A stretch of DNA of 64,000 nucleotides from the NCBI RefSeq assembly GCF_017255015.1, contig NZ_JAFKCS010000002.1, positions 248,001-312,000 of the forward strand, read 5' to 3'. Each line of letters starts with the position of its first letter. Positions within the stretch are counted from its first letter, which is position 1. The DNA comes from Bowmanella yangjiangensis (lineage in GTDB: Bacteria > Pseudomonadota > Gammaproteobacteria > Enterobacterales > Alteromonadaceae). Below the pieces are notes generated by a model, which saw nothing but the letters and a program-made list of their open reading frames with translations, had not been told where the DNA came from and did not search any database. This document shows positions 46,613 to 55,069 of this stretch, one piece after another. Position numbers and translations under genes: made by a program.

Positions 46613-47386
46613 ATGTTGATATATATGTTGAATAGTCTGTTAGAACCCATTCATGCCTTTTTGCACAACACGACCCCCCAAGCCTGGTTAGATGAAGCAG
46701 CCAAGCCGCAGAATTTACCTGTCTTGCTTATTGACCATGCTAATTGTGAACTGAAGGCCGCCCAAACTGCCATGTGGTTGATTCGCACTTATGCGGTGGA
46801 AAAGGACAGCGGTGATGCGTTGTTAGCATGGCTAAAGCCATATGAAGACTATGTGTATCGACGTATTGGTAATGGCGACTTTAGCGGTTATCAGTCAGGG
46901 CTATCTAAAAAGCTGATCAGTAAAACTGACTTCGCCTTTGGTGATGAGCTCATCGATAAAATGGTGCTGCTTATCAAAGAAGAGTTGCATCACTTTCAAC
47001 AGGTTATGGAATTTCTTGACCAGCGCGGTATTGCTTATGAAAACTTAAGTGCCGGTCGTTATGCCAAAGGGTTGATGCAACAGGTACGTAATCATGAACC
47101 GGCGCGACTGGTAGATAAGCTGATTTGCGGCGCTTATATTGAAGCCCGTTCGTGTGAGCGTTTTGCCGCGCTGGCACCTTATATGGATAAAGAGCTAGGG
47201 GATTTTTATGTTTCGCTGCTTCGCAGTGAAGCGCGGCACTTTCAGGATTACCTGTCTCTGGCGGATAAGATTGCCGGTGAAGATATCAGTGCCCGTGTCC
47301 AGCACTTCGGTACTCTAGAGGCCGGACTTATCAGCAGCCCGGATGCTGAACTGCGTTTTCACAGCGGCAGCTTTGTAGAACAATAG
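46613..47386 (+). CDS. miaE: tRNA-(ms2io6A)-hydroxylase MiaE
   Basis: Diiron, oxygen-dependent enzyme that hydroxylates the isopentenyl group of ms2i6A37 in tRNA. The 257-residue protein shows the ferritin-like metal-binding pattern: DHANCELKAAQTAM, LLIKEELHHFQQVMEFL and, in the second half, ICGAYIEARSCERFAAL and LLRSEARHFQDYLSLA, giving the paired ExxH motifs. The first ATG is at 46613; an ATG at 46625 with GGATG about ten bases ahead is an alternative start. A GC-rich hairpin lies across the upstream end. MiaE is restricted to some proteobacteria and absent from E. coli. Confidence 0.95.
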   Translation: MLIYMLNSLLEPIHAFLHNTTPQAWLDEAAKPQNLPVLLIDHANCELKAAQTAMWLIRTYAVEKDSGDALLAWLKPYEDYVYRRIGNGDFSGYQSGLSKKLISKTDFAFGDELIDKMVLLIKEELHHFQQVMEFLDQRGIAYENLSAGRYAKGLMQQVRNHEPARLVDKLICGAYIEARSCERFAALAPYMDKELGDFYVSLLRSEARHFQDYLSLADKIAGEDISARVQHFGTLEAGLISSPDAELRFHSGSFVEQ

Positions 47387-47412
47387 GGTAGTCCCTTACC
47401 CTATCTATTTGA

Positions 47413-49407
47413 TTAGCGGTTAATCAGCGCCAGTTCAATATCTGCGTTAAGCACGGCCCACCAGCGATTGCCGAAGGTTTTATCAATACCAACCAATGGT
47501 TGGTTTTGGCAGGTCGCAGCGCGGGTTGGCATATTGGTCAGCCAGTCTTCATTCCAGCTTTGTTCAATCAGGCAATCGGCGCTGGCCAGTGCCTGCCATT
47601 GACCATCTTGCAAGCTTGCCAGCAGCAGCTTGTCAGCTTCCAGGCTATCCGGGCCGGTAAATTGCACTACATAGCTGTCGGCTTTGGCATTGCTGATATC
47701 CCAACTGCCCTTTGCCGAGTCGGGTAAGGTAACAGGAGACTTATGGCTACCATCGGTTTGTGACATGGGCAATCCGCTTTCGCTCTGAATATCTTTGGCC
47801 GCACCATATGCACTTTGATAAAGCCCGGCTTGGTTCTGGGTACCACTGATTATCAAACGATCTGTGATGGTATCCGCGGTTTTATCCAGCCAGCTCAGCG
47901 TGACATGTTCTTTCAGGTCTACAGTGGTTTCAGGGATCAGCAATTCATCTTCTGCTTCATCGGGGATTACCCGCATTGGGCTGTTAAGATTGGGTGTCCA
48001 GGACTCGTGGGCAATAAACAGCCACTGATAGGCTAAGCGGGTCAAGTCCATTAGGCTTTCAGCGCGGCTGATCCCTGGCGTATAGGACATGCTGCGAGTG
48101 CGGGTATCGGTGCGGTTGAAGGTATCATTGCTGCCGCCAATTAAGCGGGCAACAGTGCCATCCTCAGCATAACAGTCCGTAGTCAGGTATTGGGTTTGGA
48201 AGACTAATACCGGGCGGGTGTCATGGTGAATGGAGTTGGGGTAAATCATAGTTTCACAGCGATTGTTGCTGCGTGAGAATTTGTCCATCAGATACCAGTC
48301 GGCGCTAAATTGCTGATCGGCGTTGTTGCTTTTGGCGGTATGAGGCGCGGCATAGCTTTGGTAATCCACCCTGGGGCCTGTGAAGGTGAGCAGGCTGGAA
48401 TTAACATCAAAATGTTCTGAGCCTTTGTCATAGGTGGCATTTTTTTGCGCCACCACCATCTGCACCAGTTCGCGCTCGCCGAAGCGGTATTCGTAGCCCT
48501 TATAAGAGGCATTACCGGCCATAATCTGGGTATAGGCACCCATCTTATAGTTGCCACCTGTAGGGGTTGAGCCGGAAGGCAGGGTGCTGAGGGTAGTTTT
48601 GGCGGTGATCAATGAACGCTGGTATTGGTGTTCATGGCCTTGCACATAGATAACATCATGCTCGGCAAAGAACTGGCGAATCTGCGGCTGCACATCGTAT
48701 ACCCAACCATCATCCTTGGTGCCGTCAACAATTTGCTCCAAGGTTTGCCCATACTTAGCGCCAATTAGTCCGTCATGGCTGGCTACTACAATATGCTCAA
48801 TCTGATCGTCAAGACTAAGCACAGTGTCTTTTATCCACTGAAAGGCGATGGGCAGATTGTAATAAGCCAAGCCAACAATCAGCACATTGTCGCGTACCAC
48901 GTAGTAGTTTACCCACTCATAACCGGGCATATGCACGGCATCCTCCGGAATAAACTCACGCATATTGTCTATCCACTGCACTGTATAGGCGTAACTGGTT
49001 TCGTGGTTACCCATCACAGGCAAAAATTCAATGCCTTGCTGCCGATACTGGCGGGCCACAGATATCCACTCATCAAATTCTACTTTGCTGCCATTATCGG
49101 TGAGGTCGCCCAGGGCGATGACCATATTCACGCCGTTCTCGGCTTGGTGCTTGAGCACTTCGCGCATCGGATGCATGGCCACATGTGCCTGACCTTGGGC
49201 ATCGGTGCCACCTTGGGTATCGGGTAATAAACCCAATACAAATTGAGTCGGGGGCGTGGGCTCGGGCGTGGGAACGGGATCCGGCGTTTGGCCGACAGGT
49301 GGTGCTGGGGTATCGTAGTCTGAGCCGCCACAGGCGCTCAGCAGGGCGGCCATAAGACCGCAAAGTAGCGGACGGATAAATGGGTTGGTTTTAGTTGCCA
49401 TCGGCAT
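47413..49407 (-). CDS. Exported lipoprotein metallophosphoesterase
   Basis: Predicted calcineurin-like phosphoesterase of 664 residues. The signal peptide ends in lipobox LLSAC (Cys26), followed by a Pro/Thr-rich linker (about residues 30-52). The dinuclear-metal motifs are in order: LPDTQGG (Asp), IALGDLTDNG (GD), MGNHETS (GNHE), VASHDG and QGHEHQYQRS (GHxH-type). The last 250 residues have no recognised domain and contain several short beta-rich stretches. The acceptor could be a phosphodiester or phosphomonoester; the family cannot decide. It lies downstream of the CXXCH protein and phoX on the same strand, 152 bases after the former, behind a weak second Pho-box-like sequence. Confidence 0.9.
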   Translation of the reverse strand: MPMATKTNPFIRPLLCGLMAALLSACGGSDYDTPAPPVGQTPDPVPTPEPTPPTQFVLGLLPDTQGGTDAQGQAHVAMHPMREVLKHQAENGVNMVIALGDLTDNGSKVEFDEWISVARQYRQQGIEFLPVMGNHETSYAYTVQWIDNMREFIPEDAVHMPGYEWVNYYVVRDNVLIVGLAYYNLPIAFQWIKDTVLSLDDQIEHIVVASHDGLIGAKYGQTLEQIVDGTKDDGWVYDVQPQIRQFFAEHDVIYVQGHEHQYQRSLITAKTTLSTLPSGSTPTGGNYKMGAYTQIMAGNASYKGYEYRFGERELVQMVVAQKNATYDKGSEHFDVNSSLLTFTGPRVDYQSYAAPHTAKSNNADQQFSADWYLMDKFSRSNNRCETMIYPNSIHHDTRPVLVFQTQYLTTDCYAEDGTVARLIGGSNDTFNRTDTRTRSMSYTPGISRAESLMDLTRLAYQWLFIAHESWTPNLNSPMRVIPDEAEDELLIPETTVDLKEHVTLSWLDKTADTITDRLIISGTQNQAGLYQSAYGAAKDIQSESGLPMSQTDGSHKSPVTLPDSAKGSWDISNAKADSYVVQFTGPDSLEADKLLLASLQDGQWQALASADCLIEQSWNEDWLTNMPTRAATCQNQPLVGIDKTFGNRWWAVLNADIELALINR

Positions 49408-49475
49408 GTTGTTGTTCCTGAAGGTTAAGAGCCACAGATCACAACAGCTGTTGATGACTTTTTTATTTAATTCAA

Positions 49476-49504
49476 GCTACTGTTATTTGAATGTTTTTTG
49501 ACCA
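49476..49504 (-). promoter_or_regulatory. Weak Pho-box-like repeat upstream of the phosphoesterase gene
   Basis: On the minus strand TGGTCAA, CATTCAA and CAGTAGC occur at an 11-base period separated by A/T-rich tetramers. This is the spacing of PhoB sites, but the 7-mers match the CTGTCAT consensus only partly (four of seven at best). It is about 70 bases ahead of the start codon. Confidence 0.25.
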
Positions 49505-49529
49505 TCGATTAACCCTGTGGGTAGTTATC

Positions 49530-49551
49530 GGGCTGCCCGTTAAGACAGCCC
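49530..49551. terminator. Hairpin after the CXXCH protein gene
   Basis: GGGCTG and CAGCCC pair around a ten-base loop, nine bases past the stop of the minus-strand gene. There is no T-run, so at most a weak terminator or processing site. Confidence 0.4.
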
Positions 49552-49559
49552 TGCGTTGA

Positions 49560-51224
49560 TTAAAAGGCGCTGAGGATTTCACTGATACCCGTAGGCTGAT
49601 TAGCCTCAACCTGCTTATGTAGCACCTTATCCAGCGGTGTGAGAACCGCATCGCGTCCCTGATGGAAGCTTTGTTCTTCGACAATCAGTTTATAGGCCTT
49701 ATTAAGTGCCAGGGCCCTTTCAATGCTGGGCATCAGCAAAGTGGAAATATCCTGATTTAAGCGAGCAAACATCGCCGCTTTAGGGCGGCCTTGGCTATCA
49801 AAGAACTTTTCCTGCACTTCCTGATTGGCGCGAAATTCATCGCCTGTGGGGTTTTGCTTGAGGTAATAGCTGTATTCGTATTCACCGTCGCTTTCACGCC
49901 TGGGTTCGGGCAATCCTGCCAGGGATTTTTGCTGCCAGTGATACCAGCCTTGCTGGAAGTTATCCGCTGGCAGTTTTCGATAAAAAGATAACGTGGTGTC
50001 TACCAGGGTTCCCATGCCGCTGTGGCAACCGGCGCAGGTACCATGCTCTTCGAAGGTTTGTGGGCGCAGTTCGCCTTGCTTGTCTTCAATAAAGCCTTGG
50101 TAAGTCCAGCCTTGGGCAATCTGCACACCGCGTTCGGCGTCACCGCGCAGCAACTTAGTGCGACTGGGGAAATCATGGCGCTCTTTGATCTCATCGGCCA
50201 CTATCACTTCCAATTGATAGTAAGTCAGCCACTGGTCTTTGCGGGCGTAACGCAGCTCTTTCATACGTGGTGCCATGGCTATTTGTTGCTGCCCGTTGAT
50301 ATCCAGGTAGCGTACAGAATGCAAAAATTCAGTGCCTTCAGGGAAGAGCTTGGCGGCTAAGTGTAAATCCCCGTTCTTTTGTGCCAGTCTGGCTTTACCC
50401 ACGTAGCTCATCCAGCGTTTTTCTAAGGGGGCCCAGTCGTATTTGATTTTTCTGGCAACACCAAGCTGACCGTCTTTGTCTAAATCCACGGCCAATACTT
50501 GTTCGTCCACCGGATCGATAGGCACGTCCTGCTCACGGATCAAAGCCTCAACTATGGCTAAATTGGTTTTGTATACGGTCAGGTCAAATTGACCTTGCTC
50601 GTTCTGGCGCAGAACCTCGGCCAGACGAATGCTGACATCATCGGTCGAACCATTGGTGGGCATAAAGCTGCCCGGAACAGGGTAATAGGCATAGCTGCGC
50701 CAGCCGGTATAATCGCCAGCGGGGCTGCGATCAAAGCCCTGCTGGTCGAAGTTAAAATAACTGTCCGGCAGATAGCCATCCCATCTGCCATTGTCATTTT
50801 GATCAAAAGCCAGCGCTTGTTTGGTTAACCGCTGCGCGAGCTTGATCTCGCCTTTGTCATCCAGATAGTTATCCTCTCGCACATAAGCCAGTATGGCCTC
50901 ATCGGCGATAGCGGCAATCTGTGCCTGTCTGTCCTTGTACATATTCAGCCAGGGATTTAGCAGGGCCTTTTCCGGAAAGCTGTATTCTTGTTGTACATCG
51001 GTATCGTTTAGCAAATTAGGGCGCTTACTGTTGGTGTGACAGGCATAGCAGGGGTTGGTGGTGCGCGTGCTGTCGACCACCGGGTCTGTATAACACTGCG
51101 GCGGGATATATGGGGTGGCATGGCTGAGTTTGTTAACATACTGCGCTGAGCTGGCCAAAGCGGAATTACAAATAACAGCAAAGAATGTCAGCGCAACCAA
51201 GGGGTAAAATTTACGGCGGGGCAT
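49560..51224 (-). CDS. Exported protein with two CXXCH haem-binding motifs
   Basis: Predicted periplasmic protein of 554 residues; I do not recognise a named family. A Sec signal peptide (about residues 1-25) ends ALASS. Two class I haem-attachment motifs are present far apart: CYACH at residues 59-63 and CAGCH at 397-401, which suggests a dihaem cytochrome c. Two acidic loops resemble calcium-binding EF-hand loops: DQNDNGRWDGYLPD (141-154) and DLDKDGQLG (247-255). The ATG at 51224 follows AGAGA and gives the signal peptide; an upstream ATG adds 12 residues. It is sandwiched between the phoX-like and phosphoesterase genes, 68 bases after the former and behind a terminator-like hairpin. Role in phosphate use is inferred from context only. 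Confidence 0.85.
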   Translation of the reverse strand: MPRRKFYPLVALTFFAVICNSALASSAQYVNKLSHATPYIPPQCYTDPVVDSTRTTNPCYACHTNSKRPNLLNDTDVQQEYSFPEKALLNPWLNMYKDRQAQIAAIADEAILAYVREDNYLDDKGEIKLAQRLTKQALAFDQNDNGRWDGYLPDSYFNFDQQGFDRSPAGDYTGWRSYAYYPVPGSFMPTNGSTDDVSIRLAEVLRQNEQGQFDLTVYKTNLAIVEALIREQDVPIDPVDEQVLAVDLDKDGQLGVARKIKYDWAPLEKRWMSYVGKARLAQKNGDLHLAAKLFPEGTEFLHSVRYLDINGQQQIAMAPRMKELRYARKDQWLTYYQLEVIVADEIKERHDFPSRTKLLRGDAERGVQIAQGWTYQGFIEDKQGELRPQTFEEHGTCAGCHSGMGTLVDTTLSFYRKLPADNFQQGWYHWQQKSLAGLPEPRRESDGEYEYSYYLKQNPTGDEFRANQEVQEKFFDSQGRPKAAMFARLNQDISTLLMPSIERALALNKAYKLIVEEQSFHQGRDAVLTPLDKVLHKQVEANQPTGISEILSAF

Positions 51225-51247
51225 AGTCAATCTCTTTATCAATACAC

Positions 51248-51268
51248 AAAAAGGGGGCATGCGCCCCC
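51248..51268 (-). terminator. Terminator-like hairpin after the phoX-like gene
   Basis: On the minus strand GGGGGC and GCCCCC pair around four bases and are followed by TTTTTGTG. It lies between the phoX stop and the next start codon (24 bases before it), so it should reduce rather than always block read-through into the downstream genes. Confidence 0.75.
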
Positions 51269-51292
51269 AGTCGATATCAGCACGCCAAAGTC

Positions 51293-53344
51293 TTATTCAG
51301 ACTTGGCCGGGAACGGACCGACATAGCCGGTATAGGCGCGGTTTTCACCTGTACCTGTGTCCTTGTCACCATCTGATTCACCGTAAGGGTGCTGGATCAC
51401 GCTGGTCAGGTAGGCCCAGCCATTAATATTTGGATACCAGTAAGGCGAGGTGGTTTCTGAACCGTAAGGTGTGGTTTGAATACGCGACAGTTTCTGGGTT
51501 TGCAGATCAAGGGCCCAAATCACGTCATTCTGGTGACCGCTACCGGTATCTTCCCCGATGATCAGGGTGTCATGGCCGGTCATGTAGGTGACGTTGTCCG
51601 GGTTGGCGATACCGTCGATATGACAGTCATTCATACCGTTAGTGAATTCTGCCGGATTCGCTTTCACTGCGGCGGTGTTAGCCATGCCTGCCACGGCAGG
51701 AATACCCTGAATCAAACCGCTGATATTTTTTGCCACATAGTCAGAGCCGATACCGTTATCGGCGGACACATCCAACTGATACACACCACCACATTGGTTG
51801 TAGCCAATCTTGATGTCGTTGTTGCCGCCTTTGTCGTAAGAGCTGCTGGCACTGCCGTTTTTACCGAAGTCTTCCATACCACGACCAATTTCAGACATGG
51901 CCAGGTACAGCTTGTTACGGATTGGGTCGTAAGTAATGCCCTCTTCCTTACGCAGTTCGGTGGTGGCGCCCTGCATGGCAGCATAGCGGCGGGTTTCCAG
52001 GCGGGAGGCGACTTTTTCCATACCGGCTTTCAGCTTCAGACATTCCTGGCCAATGCCATTTTGGTTGACTGAGGTGTAACCAGCGGCGCAGCTGCCATCA
52101 ACCGGGTCGACCGTATCAAAGATGTCAGCAAACTTAAGCTGCGTGTTGCCGTCAACATAAGGTCGGATTTCTTCGTCAGTGGCGTGGCCCAACTCAATCC
52201 AGCTCAGGTTGGCAGCACCCATACCGTCGGCGCTGGTTTGTTGCCATTTCATGGCATACAAGGTGCCCGCGGTCAGATCGCCCGCCACATCGGCGATATA
52301 CATATACAGACCGACGTTGGTACCGTCATCGGTCATATACACGGTTTTTTGATCAGGCATAACATACGCCAGCTCGTAGGCAAGACGACCGAACGAGTAG
52401 TGCTTGCTCAGCTCTGCTGCCGGTGTGGCCTGGCTGGCATCGACTTCTATCTCGATAGGCCAACCCAACTGGTAAGGGTTCCACTTAGTGACGTCATTGT
52501 TATGGTATTCCATAAAAGGCGCGGAATAGCCGTCATCCAGCGCGTCTTGTCCTGTTACCAGATAGCGGGCATCCGGCTCATATTCTTCCGACGCAAAATG
52601 GGTATTCCACGGGGTAACTGAGCCGGCACAATGCACCCAACCACCGTTGATGTTGGACATATCCAGTTGCCACAGCTTCTTCACACTCAATTCGCCGTTG
52701 CTCTTGTCCTGGTCCAGTTCCATCATAAACATGGCGCCAGGGCGTGATTCAATTTGTGATACAGAGAACAAACGGTCGCCGATGGGCAACAAGGAAGTGA
52801 ACTCGTTGGAGTCGGAAATTTTACGTGCGCCGTCTTCGGAGAATAGCGGCTGGCCGCTGCTATCGATCAACTGACCAAAGGCCACATCGCCATACTCGTC
52901 ACCAGAGCGAGCCAGGATATGGTAGCCCACATCCAGCATACGGGTTTCATTGCCATCTACGGCTTTGGCCTGGCCTACCAGAATTTGGCGTTTTTCATAG
53001 TTAGTTGCGGGGGCGGCAACGCTGTCAAACTGAATGCGAGCTGTGGCGGCCAATGGCTGAGCGCCGGCTGCGGCAGAACATACCACGGACTCACTTTGTA
53101 CTTCGTCATCATCTAACTGTTGGTTATTGTTTTTATCCAGACCCGCTTGCATTTTAGTAGCACCGTGCGGACATTCAGTGCTGGCTGGCATATCTACAAC
53201 TTTGGTCAAGCTGGTCAGGCCATCGCTGCCGTCAACACCATTGTTGCCGTCGTTGCCATCATCGCCACAGGCGACCAGGGTGATCATGGGGATACCAATC
53301 AGTAGTGCGCGAATGCTCACGGCAAGTTTCGACTGATTAAACAT
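51293..53344 (-). CDS. phoX: PhoX-type alkaline phosphatase (DUF839 family), lipoprotein
   Basis: Predicted calcium- and iron-dependent extracytoplasmic phosphatase of 683 residues that would free phosphate from organic esters. The signal peptide ends in lipobox TLVAC (Cys26), followed by a short collagen-like run of G-N-D and G-S-D triplets (27-42) and a small domain with GLDKNNNQQLDDDEV (68-82), a calcium-loop-like sequence ahead of Cys89. The PhoX core contains GGWVHCAGSVTPWNTHFASEE around residues 234-254, with the cysteine and glutamates that hold iron and calcium in the family, and C-terminal NPDNVTYM ... LIIGEDTGSGHQND. The tandem Pho box upstream supports phosphate-starvation control. 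The lipoprotein form differs from twin-arginine-exported PhoX. Confidence 0.88.
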   Translation of the reverse strand: MFNQSKLAVSIRALLIGIPMITLVACGDDGNDGNNGVDGSDGLTSLTKVVDMPASTECPHGATKMQAGLDKNNNQQLDDDEVQSESVVCSAAAGAQPLAATARIQFDSVAAPATNYEKRQILVGQAKAVDGNETRMLDVGYHILARSGDEYGDVAFGQLIDSSGQPLFSEDGARKISDSNEFTSLLPIGDRLFSVSQIESRPGAMFMMELDQDKSNGELSVKKLWQLDMSNINGGWVHCAGSVTPWNTHFASEEYEPDARYLVTGQDALDDGYSAPFMEYHNNDVTKWNPYQLGWPIEIEVDASQATPAAELSKHYSFGRLAYELAYVMPDQKTVYMTDDGTNVGLYMYIADVAGDLTAGTLYAMKWQQTSADGMGAANLSWIELGHATDEEIRPYVDGNTQLKFADIFDTVDPVDGSCAAGYTSVNQNGIGQECLKLKAGMEKVASRLETRRYAAMQGATTELRKEEGITYDPIRNKLYLAMSEIGRGMEDFGKNGSASSSYDKGGNNDIKIGYNQCGGVYQLDVSADNGIGSDYVAKNISGLIQGIPAVAGMANTAAVKANPAEFTNGMNDCHIDGIANPDNVTYMTGHDTLIIGEDTGSGHQNDVIWALDLQTQKLSRIQTTPYGSETTSPYWYPNINGWAYLTSVIQHPYGESDGDKDTGTGENRAYTGYVGPFPAKSE

Positions 53345-53481
53345 AAAGCGGGTCCTCTCTCTTATTCTGGTTTGTTGTTGTTGTGACTTTCCCTGTCTGG
53401 CAGTCCTGCCAAAACAATATGAAAATCATCAAGTTGGATTGAGAAATCTAAGAGAAAGTAGCAAGTCTGTTTGACACTGAA

Positions 53482-53521
53482 CTTGCAGTTTTATGAAGTT
53501 TGCGTGATGGATTTGTGACGC
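53482..53521 (-). promoter_or_regulatory. Tandem Pho box (PhoB binding site) upstream of phoX
   Basis: Reading the minus strand, GCGTCAC, CCATCAC, ACTTCAT and CTGCAAG follow one another at an exact 11-base period, separated by AAAT, GCAA and AAAA. The first two with their spacer match the CTGTCAT-N4-CTGTCAC consensus at 13 of 18 positions. The site ends 137 bases before the phoX start codon; a weak TACTTT about 21 bases further could be the -10. The rest of the 241-base gap shows no gene. Confidence 0.65.
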
Positions 53522-53585
53522 CTTTGGCGATGGGATGTGGCGTAAAAGTCGATAGTTTGCTTGTTTAAATAGCAAGAATACGCCG

Positions 53586-54311
53586 CTAGAGCGGCGTGCT
53601 GGACAACGACATGCCGCTAGTGTCTGCCGTCAGACAACTGCTTTGGTTGTACCAATCACCTAACACTATGCGTGTAGCATTCTGGCCATCCAGCATAAAC
53701 TGATGCGTGGCGGGCCGGTGAGTATGGCCGTGGATCAGGGTGAATACGCCTGCTTCGCGCATTACACGCTCCACCTCGCTGGGCGTAACGTCCATAATGT
53801 ATTCGGGTTTGTTGGCATTGTGCTGTTTGCTTCTGGCCCTGGCATTTCGCGCCACCCGGCGGCGATACCACAACGGCATGCTCAGCATCAGGCGAGGCCA
53901 CCACCAACCCCGGGATTTCTTGCGAAAGGCCATAAACACCTCATCACGGGTACATAAACTATCACCGTGCATAATCAGCACTTTCTCGCCGTGAAGTTCG
54001 ATGACTTGTTGTTCGGGCAAGAGGGTGATGCCGGTTTCTCTGGCAAAACGGCGGCCAATCAGAAAATCCCGGTTACCGTGGATAAAAAATACCGGTACAC
54101 CGCTATCAACCAGTTGCCTGAATGCTTGTTTAACCTCTTGGTTAAACGGGCTTTGGTCATCATCCCCAATCCAGGCTTCAAACAGATCACCCAATACATA
54201 AAGTGCCTGCGCCTCGGTGGCTTGCTGGCGCATAAAACGCAGAAAGGCCTGAGTAATATCAGGCCTGTCTTCGCTAAGATGCAAATCGGCTATAAATAGC
54301 GTTGGCTGCAT
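53586..54311 (-). CDS. lpxH: UDP-2,3-diacylglucosamine diphosphatase
   Basis: Cleaves UDP-2,3-diacylglucosamine to lipid X in lipid A synthesis at the inner membrane. The protein of 241 residues from ATG 54311 begins MQPTLFIADLHLSEDRP and matches the E. coli length of 240. The calcineurin-type motifs are DLHLSED, GDLFEAWIGDD, HGNRDFL, MHGDSLCT and HGHTHRPATH. A GTG at 54326 would overlap ppiB by eight bases and add five residues. Gene order lpxH-ppiB with divergent cysS is the same as in E. coli. Confidence 0.96.
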   Translation of the reverse strand: MQPTLFIADLHLSEDRPDITQAFLRFMRQQATEAQALYVLGDLFEAWIGDDDQSPFNQEVKQAFRQLVDSGVPVFFIHGNRDFLIGRRFARETGITLLPEQQVIELHGEKVLIMHGDSLCTRDEVFMAFRKKSRGWWWPRLMLSMPLWYRRRVARNARARSKQHNANKPEYIMDVTPSEVERVMREAGVFTLIHGHTHRPATHQFMLDGQNATRIVLGDWYNQSSCLTADTSGMSLSSTPL

Positions 54312-54318
54312 CAATGGC

Positions 54319-54819
54319 TTATTCACTCACCTCAACGGATTGAACAACCACATCTTCATTGGGTACATCATCGTGGTAGCCGTGGCGACCTGTATCCACT
54401 TTACGGATTTTATCCACTACGTCCATGCCGTTAGACACTTCTGCAAACACGCAATAACCCCAACCTTGCATATCTTCGCTACGGAAGTTTAAGAAACTGT
54501 TGTCCGCTACGTTGATAAAGAACTGACAGGTTGCTGAATGTGGATCATTAGTACGCGCCATGGCTACGGTACCACGGTTGTTAGCTACACCGTTGTTGGC
54601 TTCGTTCTTAATAGGGTCCTTGGTGGATTTTTGCTGCATGCCAGGTTCCATGCCGCCGCCCTGGATCATAAAGCCGTCAATAACACGGTGGAAAATGGTG
54701 TTGTCGTAGAAACCTTCTTTGGCATAAGACAGGAAGTTCTCAACCGTCTTAGGTGCTTTGTCAGACAACATGGTCAGTTCGATAGCACCAAAGTTGGTGT
54801 TCAGGGTAACTTTACTCAT
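54319..54819 (-). CDS. ppiB: Peptidyl-prolyl cis-trans isomerase B (cyclophilin)
   Basis: Cytoplasmic cyclophilin that speeds proline isomerisation during folding. The 166-residue protein lacks a signal peptide and contains [19 protein letters not shown] and [21 protein letters not shown], which hold the catalytic arginine and the peptide-binding residues. It lies seven bases ahead of lpxH and is divergent from cysS. A ribosome binding site of AAAGCCACT type is weak. Confidence 0.97.
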   Translation of the reverse strand: MSKVTLNTNFGAIELTMLSDKAPKTVENFLSYAKEGFYDNTIFHRVIDGFMIQGGGMEPGMQQKSTKDPIKNEANNGVANNRGTVAMARTNDPHSATCQFFINVADNSFLNFRSEDMQGWGYCVFAEVSNGMDVVDKIRKVDTGRHGYHDDVPNEDVVVQSVEVSE

Positions 54820-54938
54820 AGTGGCTTTATCTCATTAGCTTAATATTGGCGCTAAGTTTACCTAAAAGCACAGCCCAGGAGAACTGACAAATCCTATTGC
54901 CGGATAAAGGATGCGGCTTCTGGCTGTTTTTAACAGTG

Positions 54939-55034
54939 CTCACAGGCTGGCGACTAAAAGGTATAAAGCGGGACCAAATTCACCGGTGAATCCTGCCTTT
55001 GTGGCGGGATTTTTGTTTATCAATCGGGTACACT
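54939..55034 (+). promoter_or_regulatory. Regulatory region upstream of cysS: two promoters, a palindrome and a terminator-like hairpin
   Basis: CTCACA (54939-54944) and TATAAA (54962-54967) are 17 bases apart. ATTCACCGGTGAAT (54978-54991) is a perfect 14-base palindrome around the expected start of that transcript. It is followed by AATCCTGCC and GGCGGGATT (54989-54997 and 55003-55011), a 9-bp hairpin with one G-U pair ending in TTTTTG, i.e. a terminator. GCGGGA (54968-54973) can instead pair with TCCTGC (54991-54996) inside the terminator stem. A second -10-like TACACT (55029-55034) lies past the hairpin, 35 bases ahead of the cysS ATG. No cysteine-rich leader frame is apparent here. Confidence 0.45.
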
Positions 55035-55069
55035 CCGCCCTGAATCTTCACTTAGACAGGAACCAGTAG

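Noticed and set aside
51476-52621. Two plus-strand frames of 198 and 145 codons opposite phoX
   Set aside because: Histidine- and valine-rich shadows of the reverse strand of a clear DUF839 gene.
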